Shown: positions 1-7,546, counted from the stretch's first letter. The stretch: DNA of 16,667 bases from Rhizobium sp. (GCA_003527225.1 DPXQ01000003.1:1-16667); one strand, 5' to 3'. The notes: a model not told the origin generated them from the letters alone. Numbers and translations are program-made.

Positions 1-2
1 GT

Positions 3-497
3 GCAGATTTCCCGAGCCAGCTCTGGGTTACGGACATCACCTATATCCGGACCTGCGAGGGTTTTGCTTATCTGGCCGTCGTCATTGATCTCTATTCTCG
101 CCGGGTGATCGGCTGGTCAATGCAGAGCCGTCAAACCACGGATGTCGTGTTGCAGGCGCTGCTCAGGGCAGTTTGGAGGCGCAAGCCGAAGAGCGAGGTG
201 CTTATCCACTCGGATCAGGGCTCGCAGTTCACCAGCATGGACTGGGCCTCGTTCCTGAAGTACCACAATCTGGTTCACTCGATGAGCCGACGCGGCAACT
301 GCCATGACAATGTGGTTGCCGAAAGCTTCTTCAATCTTCTGAAGCGGGAGCGGATACGTCGCAAGATCTACCGGTCATGCGATGAAGCCCACCAGGACGT
401 GTTCGACTACATCGAAATGTTCTACAACCCGAAACGCAAGCATGTCAGAAACGGAATGCTGTCGCCCGTCGAGTTCGAGAAGCAGCAGAAAATCTAA
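3..497 (+). CDS. IS3-family transposase OrfB, C-terminal part (cut by window start)
   Basis: This is the catalytic (rve, DDE) part of an IS3-family transposase, which cuts and joins the ends of its insertion sequence. The frame is open from the window edge, so the true start lies outside. The three catalytic acidic residues are visible in their usual settings: Asp in LWVTDITYI, Asp in IHSDQGSQFTS and Glu in VVAESFFNLLKRERI. The usual C-terminal tail (YNPKRKH...LSPVEF) follows, and the frame ends at a TAA at 495. The internal GTG at 105 is not a real start, because the first catalytic Asp lies upstream of it. No frameshift or stop is seen, so this part looks intact. The orfA gene and left end are not in the window. 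Family assignment is firm; the subgroup is not resolved. Confidence 0.93.
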   Translation, partial: ADFPSQLWVTDITYIRTCEGFAYLAVVIDLYSRRVIGWSMQSRQTTDVVLQALLRAVWRRKPKSEVLIHSDQGSQFTSMDWASFLKYHNLVHSMSRRGNCHDNVVAESFFNLLKRERIRRKIYRSCDEAHQDVFDYIEMFYNPKRKHVRNGMLSPVEFEKQQKI

Positions 498-504
498 CCC
501 GAGG

Positions 505-530
505 GTGTCTACGAAACTCGGGGCTATTCA
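505..530 (+). repeat. Probable right terminal inverted repeat of the IS3-family element
   Basis: Eight bases after the orfB stop lies GTGTCTACGAAACTCGGGGC followed by TATTCA. Read on the other strand it starts TGAATAGCCCCGAGTTTCGT, the TGA-rich, CCCC-containing pattern typical of IS3-family ends. IS3 elements usually end shortly after the orfB stop, which fits. The matching left end is outside the window, so the exact edge (taken as 530) and any 3-4 bp target duplication cannot be confirmed. Confidence 0.55.
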
Positions 531-636
531 GACCCCGCAAAGAACATCTCCGATGCAAATCCAGTGAGGCATGGCTCCAGAATTCAAAGCGCCACCTGAC
601 CTGCAACTTACAAACCGGCGCCTGTCACAAGACGGG

Positions 637-960
637 CTATTTGGTCTCAATCTCGACGTCCAGGAACGGTGCATATTGCTGAGCGCCGAAGATATCGGCG
701 TCGCCCGGGCTGCCGCTCGGACGGATCCGCAGGATCGTGAACTTGATGGCGAAAGCCGGATCGTATTCGACGAAGTCGGTCAGCCGTTGCCGGTCGACAT
801 TGAGAATCCGGCAGACCGAATCCGGCGTCAACGCGCCCGAGCGCTTGACCATTTCATAGGTGTCGCGCTCCCGGAAAATGATGTCGAAGGTGATCTTGTC
901 GGTACCGGCATTCTTGCTGCGGATCGTCTTGGCGAGGTCGGAAAGTCTGGTCGCGGTCAT
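637..960 (-). CDS. DUF4387 family protein
   Basis: This small protein of 107 residues matches what I recall of the DUF4387 family over its whole length: an N-terminal LSDLAKTIRSKNAG, a central ITFDIIFRERDTYEMVKRSG and an FDIE-like ending (FLDVEIETK). Its biochemical activity is not established. The family typically occurs next to, or fused to, AtuA/DUF1446 proteins, exactly as here. The start codon overlaps the stop of the upstream AtuA-like gene by ATGA (957-960), which indicates translational coupling and probably a complex. There is no signal peptide or membrane segment, so it should be cytoplasmic. It is the last gene of its unit. I see no convincing terminator between its TAG (637) and the IS end (530). 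Confidence 0.85.
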   Translation of the reverse strand: MTATRLSDLAKTIRSKNAGTDKITFDIIFRERDTYEMVKRSGALTPDSVCRILNVDRQRLTDFVEYDPAFAIKFTILRIRPSGSPGDADIFGAQQYAPFLDVEIETK

Positions 961-2339
961 TGTGCAGCCTCAAGCTTGCCAGCGCCGATCATGGCGCTAT
1001 GGGTCGGGAAAAGTTCAAGCGGATCGCTGACGGCCATGGTGTGGTTCAGCGTCCAGTGATAGGCGGGGCTTGCCGGCATTACTTCATCGAGGACGAAGGA
1101 AACGCCGCCGGCGGTGCCCTTCACGTCGGGCAGGCGCGCATAGAAAAGCTGGCGTGTTCCAGTCATGGTCACTTCCTCGGCCATTTCCTTGGTCGGGGCG
1201 ACACCCTGGACAACGATCATCAATTCGTGAGCAGGCTTGTCCTTCAGTGGCTCCATGTCGCCCATGATGCCATTGCGGCCGAAGACGTTGTAATGGAGTT
1301 CCCAGCCGTCGGGGCCGAAGCGCTCGCGCGTCTGGGCGCGAGCCCATTCGATGACTTCATCGACATGGGCGATCGTATAAGGGTCGCGGATGCCCGCCAT
1401 ACCGACGAAACGCTCGCCGAGCTTGCCGGAACCCTCGAGTTTGACCCGGAAGTCCGTAGCCGGAACGAATTCCATGCCAGTGACGCGCGTGGTCTTTTCC
1501 GACACCTGCTCATAGACGCAATTGGTCATGTCCAGCATGCCGCCGGCGACGAATTCGAAGAAGGGATTGGAACGCTCGTACATCGCATGACCGGCAACGG
1601 ATGCCACCGTGCAGCGCTGTTCCGGCGCCATGGCGGTGACTTCCACCCACTCGTCGGTGATTTCGCCGAGAACGGTTTCCTTGGCGCCGTAGGGCTCGGC
1701 ACAGAAGGAGGCGCATTCAAGCACCTTGCCGAGATAGTATGATTGTGCTTCCGGGAAGCCGCGAGCAAGCGCCGCGCAGGCAAAGACCGCGCTATCGGAA
1801 GAGCGTCCGCCGATTATGACGTCGCAGCCCTCGTCCAGCAGGGCCCGGAAGGGATGGACGCCGGCCATGGCGACAATGCGGTCGGTAGAATCAAGGTCTT
1901 TCTCTGTCAGCTCCGGCCGCCGGTCAAGGCCGAGGATCGGTGAACCGGAGCGGATCTTGGAGCGCACCAGTTCCTTGTCGACCTCGGAATAGAACCAGCC
2001 GATCTTGAAGGGCGGAAGGTCATGCTTGGCGGCGATCTCGCGGATCATCTCGACATACATGTCGACCCGGCTGTTGGTGCCGGTATCGCCAGCCGAGCCG
2101 ATGATCATCGGCACGCTGATGCGGCGCGAGGCCAGCAGCATTTCTTCCAGATCGTGCTCCTGCCAGGCCTTGGGGCTGGCGCAGGTATCATTGCCGAGCG
2201 GGACCGGGCCGATGTCATCGCTACCGCTGTCGGCCGCGATGAAATCGGGTTTGGCGTCGACGCCGATGTGGAAACTCTTCGGTTTTAGCGGCGCAAAACC
2301 GAGGTGCCCGTTGGGGCAGATTATCTTCATGGACCGCAT
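957..2339 (-). CDS. Acyclic terpene utilisation AtuA family protein (DUF1446)
   Basis: This 460-residue cytoplasmic protein belongs to the AtuA/DUF1446 family, named after a gene for acyclic terpene use in Pseudomonas whose reaction is still unclear. Family-like blocks are visible: an N-terminal NGHLGFAPLKP, then AADSGSDDIGP, GSAGDTGTNSRVD around residues 80-95, and GCDVIIGGRSSDSAVFA near 170-185. The GGRSSD segment suggests a nucleotide or phosphate-type site, but that is a guess. The ATG at 2339 is preferred over the one nine bases downstream because GGAG lies eight bases before it. The downstream gene overlaps by ATGA. A sigma-54-type promoter at 2384-2399 and a regulator-like palindrome at 2472-2507 lie just upstream. 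In this context it probably acts on a product of the imported compound rather than on a terpene. Family is confident; substrate is unknown. Confidence 0.88.
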   Translation of the reverse strand: MRSMKIICPNGHLGFAPLKPKSFHIGVDAKPDFIAADSGSDDIGPVPLGNDTCASPKAWQEHDLEEMLLASRRISVPMIIGSAGDTGTNSRVDMYVEMIREIAAKHDLPPFKIGWFYSEVDKELVRSKIRSGSPILGLDRRPELTEKDLDSTDRIVAMAGVHPFRALLDEGCDVIIGGRSSDSAVFACAALARGFPEAQSYYLGKVLECASFCAEPYGAKETVLGEITDEWVEVTAMAPEQRCTVASVAGHAMYERSNPFFEFVAGGMLDMTNCVYEQVSEKTTRVTGMEFVPATDFRVKLEGSGKLGERFVGMAGIRDPYTIAHVDEVIEWARAQTRERFGPDGWELHYNVFGRNGIMGDMEPLKDKPAHELMIVVQGVAPTKEMAEEVTMTGTRQLFYARLPDVKGTAGGVSFVLDEVMPASPAYHWTLNHTMAVSDPLELFPTHSAMIGAGKLEAAQ

Positions 2340-2383
2340 GCAACTTTCTCCATCAGCAACGGAATTCGTCTTGCTTCAATGAA

Positions 2384-2399
2384 TGCATGCATCGTGCCA
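2384..2399 (-). promoter_or_regulatory. Sigma-54 (-24/-12) promoter of the AtuA-like/DUF4387 unit
   Basis: The minus strand reads TGGCACGATGCATGCA. The -24 box (TGGCACG) is perfect. The -12 box (ATGCA) has one mismatch to TTGCA but keeps the invariant GC, and GG and GC are separated by exactly 10 bases. Transcription would start near 2373, leaving a leader of about 34 bases before the ATG at 2339, with the GGAG ribosome site inside it. The neighbouring sigma-54 activator gene supports the call. Confidence 0.85.
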
Positions 2400-2471
2400 A
2401 ACCTGTTTTTGCTTTTAAGCTATTGGATTTTATGGAGAAAAATAAGGAGGTGCGGAGTGGCGGAAGAGCAT

Positions 2472-2507
2472 GCGCGAAATGCACGCAACGTGTCGTGCAA
2501 TGCGCGC
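2472..2507. promoter_or_regulatory. Palindromic upstream activator site (UAS1)
   Basis: This is a 36-bp interrupted palindrome: GCGCG, 3 bases, TGCACG, 8 bases, CGTGCA, 3 bases, CGCGC. Both arm pairs are perfect reverse complements. It is centred about 117 bp upstream of the predicted sigma-54 start site, the normal distance for an enhancer-binding protein. It holds two inward-facing 13-bp boxes, CGCGAAATGCACG (plus) and CGCGCATTGCACG (minus). Related boxes occur before the other sigma-54 promoter at 10277-10298. It lies just past the stop of the regulator gene. Confidence 0.75.
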
Positions 2508-2511
2508 GACG

Positions 2512-3528
2512 TCAGTCGCTGACCAACCCGAGCTTGATCATCTGATGGCGCAAAGCGTGGCGGCTTATCTTCAGGGCCGAGGCCGCGCGTTGCTGGTTGC
2601 CGCCGTTGACTGCAAGCGCGGTTTCGATCAGCTGCTTCTGGTAGCGCGCTGTGGCGCCGTGGAATCCAAGCGCCAGATCTCCGGCGTCTGCCTGTCCCTG
2701 AGCGGAGGGCACGACCGCCTTCGCCTTGGCCTTTACGGTGCGCAGGATCCGGTCGGGCAGATGGCGCGGCAGGATGACGTCGTCATCCTCGAGGATGAAG
2801 ATGCGTTCGATCAGGTTTTCCAGTTCGCGCACGTTTCCCGGCCACGGATAGTGCAGGAGAATATCCTTTGCCTCGTCGCCGAGGCCGCGGATCTTGCGCT
2901 TGTACTGGATGTTGAACTTGTCGACGAAATGCTGGGTCAGGATGAGGACGTCCGAGGCCCGTTCGCGCAGTGCCGGCAGGTTGATCGCCACCACCTGCAG
3001 CCGGTAGTAGAGGTCTTCGCGGAAGCGGCCGGAATTGACTTCGCCGAGGAGGATCTTGTTGGTTGCCGCGACGAGCCGCACGTCGACCGAGGTCGAGGTG
3101 ACGGCGCCGACCCGGCGGAAACTCTGCGTGTCAAGGAAGCTCAGGAGCTTGGCCTGCAGCACCAGGTCCATCTCGCGGATCTCGTCTAGAAACACCGTGC
3201 CGTGGTTCGCCGTTTCGACGAGGCCGGCCTTTTTTACCTGGGCGCCGGTAAAAGCGCCGCGCTCATGGCCGAACAGCTCCGATTCCAGAAGGCTCGAAGG
3301 GATGGCCGCGCAATTGATGTCGACAAATTCACCCGCAGCACGCGCCGATTGCTGGTGCAGCATGCGGGCGACCAGCCCCTTGCCGGTGCCGGTTTCGCCG
3401 TAGATGAGAACGGTGCGGGCGGGGCTCTTCGCGACGCGCGTGATCAGCTTCCGCAGGGCATCGATGCTCGCATGCTCGCCGATCAGATCACGCTCGTAGT
3501 TCGCCATGGGCCGCCCTGGTTGAGACAT
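2512..3528 (-). CDS. Sigma-54-dependent transcriptional activator without a sensor domain (AAA+ and Fis-type HTH)
   Basis: This is an enhancer-binding protein that uses ATP to open promoters held by sigma-54 RNA polymerase. From the ATG at 3528 it has 338 residues: Walker A GETGTGKG (44-51), the sigma-54 contact loop GAFTGA (91-96), Walker B VFLDE (112-116), the REDLYYRL arginine-finger region, PGNVRELENLIER near 230-242 and a Fis-type helix-turn-helix near 308-335. The AAA+ domain begins almost at once, so there is no GAF, PAS or receiver domain, as in PspF. The frame also runs up to a GTG at 3561, but that has GGGAG only one base away and overlaps the upstream gene by 28 bases. Start 3528 lies five bases after that gene's stop; an ATG at 3507 is also possible. 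As last gene of the transporter operon it should reinforce its own expression. Confidence 0.93.
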   Translation of the reverse strand: MSQPGRPMANYERDLIGEHASIDALRKLITRVAKSPARTVLIYGETGTGKGLVARMLHQQSARAAGEFVDINCAAIPSSLLESELFGHERGAFTGAQVKKAGLVETANHGTVFLDEIREMDLVLQAKLLSFLDTQSFRRVGAVTSTSVDVRLVAATNKILLGEVNSGRFREDLYYRLQVVAINLPALRERASDVLILTQHFVDKFNIQYKRKIRGLGDEAKDILLHYPWPGNVRELENLIERIFILEDDDVILPRHLPDRILRTVKAKAKAVVPSAQGQADAGDLALGFHGATARYQKQLIETALAVNGGNQQRAASALKISRHALRHQMIKLGLVSD

Positions 3529-3533
3529 GGCGA

Positions 3534-4631
3534 CTATACCGGCATTTCGAACAACTGCCACTCTCCCGAACAGGGATTGCCTTCGAGAAAATGAAGGCTT
3601 GTCGTGTCGCAGCGGTAGATGACGGTGGAGATGGTCTGGGAATCGTCGCGGACCGCATGTTGGCAGAGCGGGCCGATGCCAGGTCCGTCCCCGGCGTGGC
3701 TCGCCATCAGTGCCGCCGCCGCCGGAACGCTCCAGCGCCGGTTCGGCACCATGCGCGACAGGAAGTCGAACCGGACTGATGAGTTTTCATCGATCCGGTC
3801 GCCATCCTCGACAAGATTGCAGCCCGCCATTTTCGCTGTCACGAAATGGTTGGTCCGCCACGAAGCCGCGCCCCTCTCGATGCCGAATGTATCGGTGCCG
3901 AATTCGATCGCCGCCGTCGCGCCGTTGCGGTCGGCAAGCACCAGATTTCCACCGCCGGCATGGCGCCGCGCGGCGATAAAGGCGACCGCCTCGTCGACCG
4001 TGCGGCAGGTCGCCAGAATCCGGGTCATGACGAAGTAGCGCAGCCAGCCGACCCCATGGTCCCTGCTGCCGACGTGATTGTCGACAAGCGCGAGGCCTGC
4101 CGCATTGATCCCGCTCGAATAGGCGCCGGGGCTGCCAGCGCTGCCGACGCAGATCATCCGGCCCGTCTCGATGTCTGGGCCTTCATGCAGGAAAACACGT
4201 TGCACCCCGAGATGGGTTCCGGAAAAGTCGCGGTTCTTGACCACCAGCGGCCCGTCGTCGCTATCGCCGACCGCCCAGGTGCTGCAGCCGTCAGTGTCGG
4301 TTTCCGCGGCAGTCTTGAGGTCGCGCAGGATGGTGATGTGCTGGTGGACGAAGAGGTCGTCCTCCATCAGGCCGAAACCGTCAGCAATGCCGGCCAGCTC
4401 CGCCATCGTGTCGGGATCATGCACGCTGAGGAATGCGCGTTGCGCCTCGATGTAGCGCAGACCGTCGGTATCGAGAAGGCCAGCAGCACCTGCCTGATCG
4501 ACCCGGCCGAGCACGGCAGTGCGGATCTGCTCGTCGCTCACGCCGGCTTTGGTCGCCTGGGCGCGCCCGCGCTCGTACGGGCTACCGGAAAGAACGACCG
4601 GAGTGGCGGGCTTGGCGTTGAAGGGCAACAT
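3534..4631 (-). CDS. C45-family Ntn hydrolase (acyl-CoA:6-aminopenicillanate acyltransferase-like)
   Basis: This 365-residue protein resembles the C45 peptidase / isopenicillin N acyltransferase family. These N-terminal-nucleophile enzymes cleave their own chain before a cysteine and then hydrolyse or transfer amide-linked acyl groups. The probable cleavage site is DG-C-STWAV, which makes Cys116 the new N-terminal nucleophile. Further family-like features follow: LVVKNRDF around residue 130, a GSAGSPGAYSSGINAAGLAL stretch and a C-terminal histidine/serine-rich region. No signal peptide is seen, so it would act in the cytoplasm on what the ABC transporter brings in. Its ATG lies four bases after the stop of the upstream ATPase gene (GAGG nearby), and the regulator gene follows after five bases. 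Penicillin is not implied; most bacterial members have unknown amide substrates. Confidence 0.88.
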   Translation of the reverse strand: MLPFNAKPATPVVLSGSPYERGRAQATKAGVSDEQIRTAVLGRVDQAGAAGLLDTDGLRYIEAQRAFLSVHDPDTMAELAGIADGFGLMEDDLFVHQHITILRDLKTAAETDTDGCSTWAVGDSDDGPLVVKNRDFSGTHLGVQRVFLHEGPDIETGRMICVGSAGSPGAYSSGINAAGLALVDNHVGSRDHGVGWLRYFVMTRILATCRTVDEAVAFIAARRHAGGGNLVLADRNGATAAIEFGTDTFGIERGAASWRTNHFVTAKMAGCNLVEDGDRIDENSSVRFDFLSRMVPNRRWSVPAAAALMASHAGDGPGIGPLCQHAVRDDSQTISTVIYRCDTTSLHFLEGNPCSGEWQLFEMPV

Positions 4632-4635
4632 CGAA

Positions 4636-5652
4636 CTACCTCAGGATCGTGACATTGTCGTTGATCAGGTGACAGGTGGCGGTGTGGCCATCGCCAAGTT
4701 CATGGCGCGGCGGCGCCTCACTCCGGCACAGTTCGGTCGCCAGAGGACAGCGGGTATGGAACTTGCACCCGGGTGGCGGCGACTGCGGCGAGGGCAGGTC
4801 GCCGGTCAGCCGCACGCGCTGATGCTTGCCCGGATGGTCTACGTCGGGCACCGCCGACATCAGGCTCTGGGTATAGGGATGGCGCGGATTGGACAGCACC
4901 GTCTCGACGGGTCCCATCTCGACGATCTCGCCGAGATACATAACCGCCACCCGATCACTCAGGTAACCGATGACCGAAATGTCGTGCGACACGAACAGGT
5001 AGGTCAGCCCCATGTCGCGCTTCAGGCCGGTCAGCAGTTCGATGATCTGCGCCTGGATCGATACGTCAAGCGCCGAGACCGGTTCGTCGCAGACGATGAA
5101 CTGTGGATTGCTGATCAGCGCCCGGGCAATGCCGATGCGTTGCCGCTGGCCGCCGGAGAACTGGTGCGGGTAACGGTCGAGATGATTGGTCTTCAGCCCG
5201 ACCTTGTCCATGATCGCGGCGACCTTGTCGCGCATCTCGCGCCGATTGGCGGCAAGCCCGTGCAGCATCAGCGGCAGGCCGATGATGTCGGCGACGGTGC
5301 GGCGCGGATTGAGCGAGGCATAGGGATCCTGGAAGATGATCTGCATCTGCCGACGCATCGCCTTCAAAGCGTCAGGCCTCAGTGCGGTGACCTCGGTTCC
5401 GTCGAAGACGACCTTGCCGGAGGTCGGCTCGTGCAGGCGAAGCAGCGCGCGCCCGAGCGTCGATTTTCCGCATCCACTCTCACCGATCAGGCCGAGCGTT
5501 TCGCCGCGCCGGACCTCGAACGAGACACCGTTGAGGGCGCGGATATTGATCGGCGGCATGCCGGTCGCCCAGGAAATCGGGCCGCGCCGGCCGCCATAAT
5601 GTTTCACCAGGTTTTCGACGGTGATCAGCGGCGTGTTCGAAGTCTCGCTCAT
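4636..5652 (-). CDS. Peptide-type ABC transporter ATP-binding protein (OppF/DppF-like)
   Basis: This is one of two ATPases that drive import through the paired permeases. The 338 residues contain Walker A GESGCGKST (57-65), Q-loop FQDPYASLNP (Gln108), signature SGGQRQR (166-172), Walker B FIVCDEP (185-191) and switch His223 (VSHD). The C-terminal oligopeptide-type extension has HPYTQSL and four cysteines at 296, 302, 309 and 327. Insertion of about 12 residues after the first strand (GGRRGPISWATG) is common in OppF-type proteins. The start overlaps the stop of the other ATPase gene by ATGA (5649-5652). All ATPase motifs are intact. The transported compound cannot be told from the sequence. 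Confidence 0.95.
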   Translation of the reverse strand: MSETSNTPLITVENLVKHYGGRRGPISWATGMPPINIRALNGVSFEVRRGETLGLIGESGCGKSTLGRALLRLHEPTSGKVVFDGTEVTALRPDALKAMRRQMQIIFQDPYASLNPRRTVADIIGLPLMLHGLAANRREMRDKVAAIMDKVGLKTNHLDRYPHQFSGGQRQRIGIARALISNPQFIVCDEPVSALDVSIQAQIIELLTGLKRDMGLTYLFVSHDISVIGYLSDRVAVMYLGEIVEMGPVETVLSNPRHPYTQSLMSAVPDVDHPGKHQRVRLTGDLPSPQSPPPGCKFHTRCPLATELCRSEAPPRHELGDGHTATCHLINDNVTILR

Positions 5653-6653
5653 GCCAGCGTCTCCGTCAGGCGGATGCAGCGCGCCCGACGCAGGTCGCCG
5701 AGTTCGCGCATGTCGATCCTGTTCAAGCAGACGTCCAGGCGTTCGCTACAGCGGGAATAGAAGCGGCATTGCGGCGGCAGATCTATCAGGTCGGGGACCT
5801 GGCCCTCGATCGGCTTGATCTTCTGGCCGCGCAGGGAAAGCCGCGGGATGGATCGCAGCAGGCCGCGCGTATAGGGGTGCTGGGGTTCCTGGATCACCGA
5901 GGCGGTCGGGCCCTCCTCGACCACCTGGCCGGCATACATGACCATGACCCGGTCGCAATATTCCGAAACCACGCCAAGGTCGTGGGTGATCAGCACGACG
6001 CTCATGCCGAGCCGCACGCGGATATCGGCGATCAGTTCGAGCACCTGGGCCTGGATCGTGACATCAAGTGCTGTAGTCGGCTCGTCGGCTATCAGCAGCT
6101 TCGGCCGACAGGCGAGTGCGATGGCGATCATGATCCGCTGCCGCATGCCGCCGGAAAACTCGTGCGGATAATTTTTGAGGCGATCGCCGGCCGAGGCGAT
6201 ACCGACGAGTTCAAGCATTTCGACCGCCTTGGCGCGGGCGGCTTTTCGCCGTGCCATGCGGCCTTGCGGAAGCGTTTCGTCATGGGCGTAGAGCACTTCG
6301 AGGATCTGCTCGCCGACAGTCAGCGCCGGATTGAGTGCCGTCAGCGCATCCTGCATGGTCATGGCGATGTCGCGGCCACGGATCTTGCGCATGTCCTGCG
6401 GCGACAGCGAACGCAGATCGCGTCCTTCGAAGCGGATCGAGCCGCTGTCGATTCGGCCTGGTGCACGCACCAGCCCCATCACGGAGGAGAAAGTGACGCT
6501 CTTGCCGGAGCCGCTTTCACCGACGACGCCGAGACATTCGCCCGGATTGACGGTGACATCGACGCCATCGACGGCGAAGACGCGTCCGGCGCGGGTCTCG
6601 AACACGGTCCTGAGGCCCTGGACCTGAAGGAGGGGAGAGGCAGTGATCGTCAT
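5649..6653 (-). CDS. Peptide-type ABC transporter ATP-binding protein (OppD/DppD-like)
   Basis: This is the second ATPase of the importer, 334 residues. It shows Walker A GESGSGKS (45-52), Q-loop Gln101 in [10 protein letters not shown], signature FSGGMRQR (166-173), Walker B LLIADEP (187-192) and switch His224 (ITHD). The FSGGMRQR form is characteristic of OppD/DppD, as against SGGQ in the partner. The C-terminal domain has cysteines at 296, 302, 309 and 326, matching the spacing in the partner ATPase. It overlaps the genes on both sides by four bases (6650-6653 and 5649-5652), so the subunits are probably translated in a coupled way. Confidence 0.95.
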   Translation of the reverse strand: MTITASPLLQVQGLRTVFETRAGRVFAVDGVDVTVNPGECLGVVGESGSGKSVTFSSVMGLVRAPGRIDSGSIRFEGRDLRSLSPQDMRKIRGRDIAMTMQDALTALNPALTVGEQILEVLYAHDETLPQGRMARRKAARAKAVEMLELVGIASAGDRLKNYPHEFSGGMRQRIMIAIALACRPKLLIADEPTTALDVTIQAQVLELIADIRVRLGMSVVLITHDLGVVSEYCDRVMVMYAGQVVEEGPTASVIQEPQHPYTRGLLRSIPRLSLRGQKIKPIEGQVPDLIDLPPQCRFYSRCSERLDVCLNRIDMRELGDLRRARCIRLTETLA

Positions 6654-7546
6654 TCGTTGAACCTCGGATCAAAGGCGTCGCGCAGGCCCTGGCTCGCCAC
6701 GTTGATCACCAGCACGAGCAGGAGAATGGCAAGGCCGGGGAAGGTCGAGACCCACCAGGCTTCAAGGATGAAGGCTCGCCCGTCGGCCACCATCGATCCC
6801 CAGGAGGCGGTCGGTGGCTGGACGCCGAGGCCGAGGAACGAGAGGCTCGCCTCGAGGATGATGACGTCGGCCATGCGGATCGTGGCAACGACCAGCACGG
6901 CGGACAGGACATTGGGCATGATCTCCTTGAGCATGATATGGAACCGCGAGGCGCCAAGCGCGCGGGCGGCCTCGACATATTCCAGCTCGCGCACGGCCAA
7001 CGTCTCGCCGCGCACCACCCGGCAAGGAATGACCCATTCCTTGTAGACCAGCGCCAGAATGATGTTGAACAGGCCCGGACCCATCATCGCCATCAGGCCG
7101 ATCGCGAAGATGAGATAGGGAAAGCCGAGCAGGATGTCGACGAGGCGTGAGATGACCACATCGACCCAGCCCCGCATATAGCCTGCAGCAAGGCCTGCCA
7201 GAATGCCGATGATGGTGGCTGCAATGACGACGACCGTACCGATGAAGATCGAGATGCGCGCGCCATAGATGATGCGCGAGAAGATATCGCGCCCCAGCGC
7301 ATCGCAACCGAGCAGGAAGCCCCATTCTCCACCTGGCAACCAGGCCGGCGGCTGAAGACGGCGGAAGAGATCCGTCTCGTAAGGGTCCTGTGGCGCAATC
7401 CAAGGCGCGAAGATCGCCATGACGACGAAGGCTAGCAAGATAACGGCGCTTGCCAGCGCCAAGCGGTTTTCCGCGAAGGTGGCAAGGTTACGGCGGAACG
7501 GCGAGATGGCGGGTGCGGTCGTCGTCGGATCCGATACGGAACTCAT
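6650..7546 (-). CDS. Peptide-type ABC transporter permease (OppC/DppC-like)
   Basis: This inner-membrane permease has 298 residues. An N-terminal cytoplasmic tail of about 25 residues leads into a first membrane segment (LALASAVILLAFVVMAIFAPWIA), followed by the periplasmic DPYETDLFRRLQPP...LGCDALGRDIFSRIIYGAR region typical of DppC. About five more hydrophobic segments follow. The cytoplasmic coupling (EAA) loop reads YVEAARALGASRFHIMLKEIMPN near 195-217, and the usual LSFLGLGVQPPTASWG sequence comes after it. ATGA overlaps join it to both neighbours. The protein looks complete and ordinary. Confidence 0.95.
   Translation of the reverse strand: MSSVSDPTTTAPAISPFRRNLATFAENRLALASAVILLAFVVMAIFAPWIAPQDPYETDLFRRLQPPAWLPGGEWGFLLGCDALGRDIFSRIIYGARISIFIGTVVVIAATIIGILAGLAAGYMRGWVDVVISRLVDILLGFPYLIFAIGLMAMMGPGLFNIILALVYKEWVIPCRVVRGETLAVRELEYVEAARALGASRFHIMLKEIMPNVLSAVLVVATIRMADVIILEASLSFLGLGVQPPTASWGSMVADGRAFILEAWWVSTFPGLAILLLVLVINVASQGLRDAFDPRFNE

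Larger units (their letters stand above)
1..530 (+). mobile_element. IS3-family insertion sequence, right part
   Basis: This stretch combines the orfB catalytic region with a probable terminal repeat. It lies about 100 bp beyond the 3' end of the DUF4387 gene, which is convergent to it, so it interrupts no recognised gene. It marks the left border of module A inside this window. Confidence 0.75.

Noticed and set aside
608..636. GC-rich stretch after the DUF4387 gene as a rho-independent terminator
   Set aside because: The short GCGCC/GGCGC arms are separated by more than 20 bases and no T-run follows on the minus strand.
960..1742. 260-codon plus-strand open frame opposite the AtuA-like gene
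   Set aside because: It is antisense to a well-supported family protein; its start lies opposite the ATGA overlap of the real genes and no ribosome site supports it.
4519..5760. 413-codon plus-strand open frame opposite the two ATPase genes
   Set aside because: It is antisense to clear OppF/OppD-type proteins with every ATPase motif; its translation has no recognisable domain and is biased to Arg, Asp and Gln, as expected for an antisense frame in GC-rich DNA.
5769..7046. 425-codon plus-strand open frame opposite the second ATPase and a permease
   Set aside because: It crosses the boundary of two real minus-strand genes and shows no family features.
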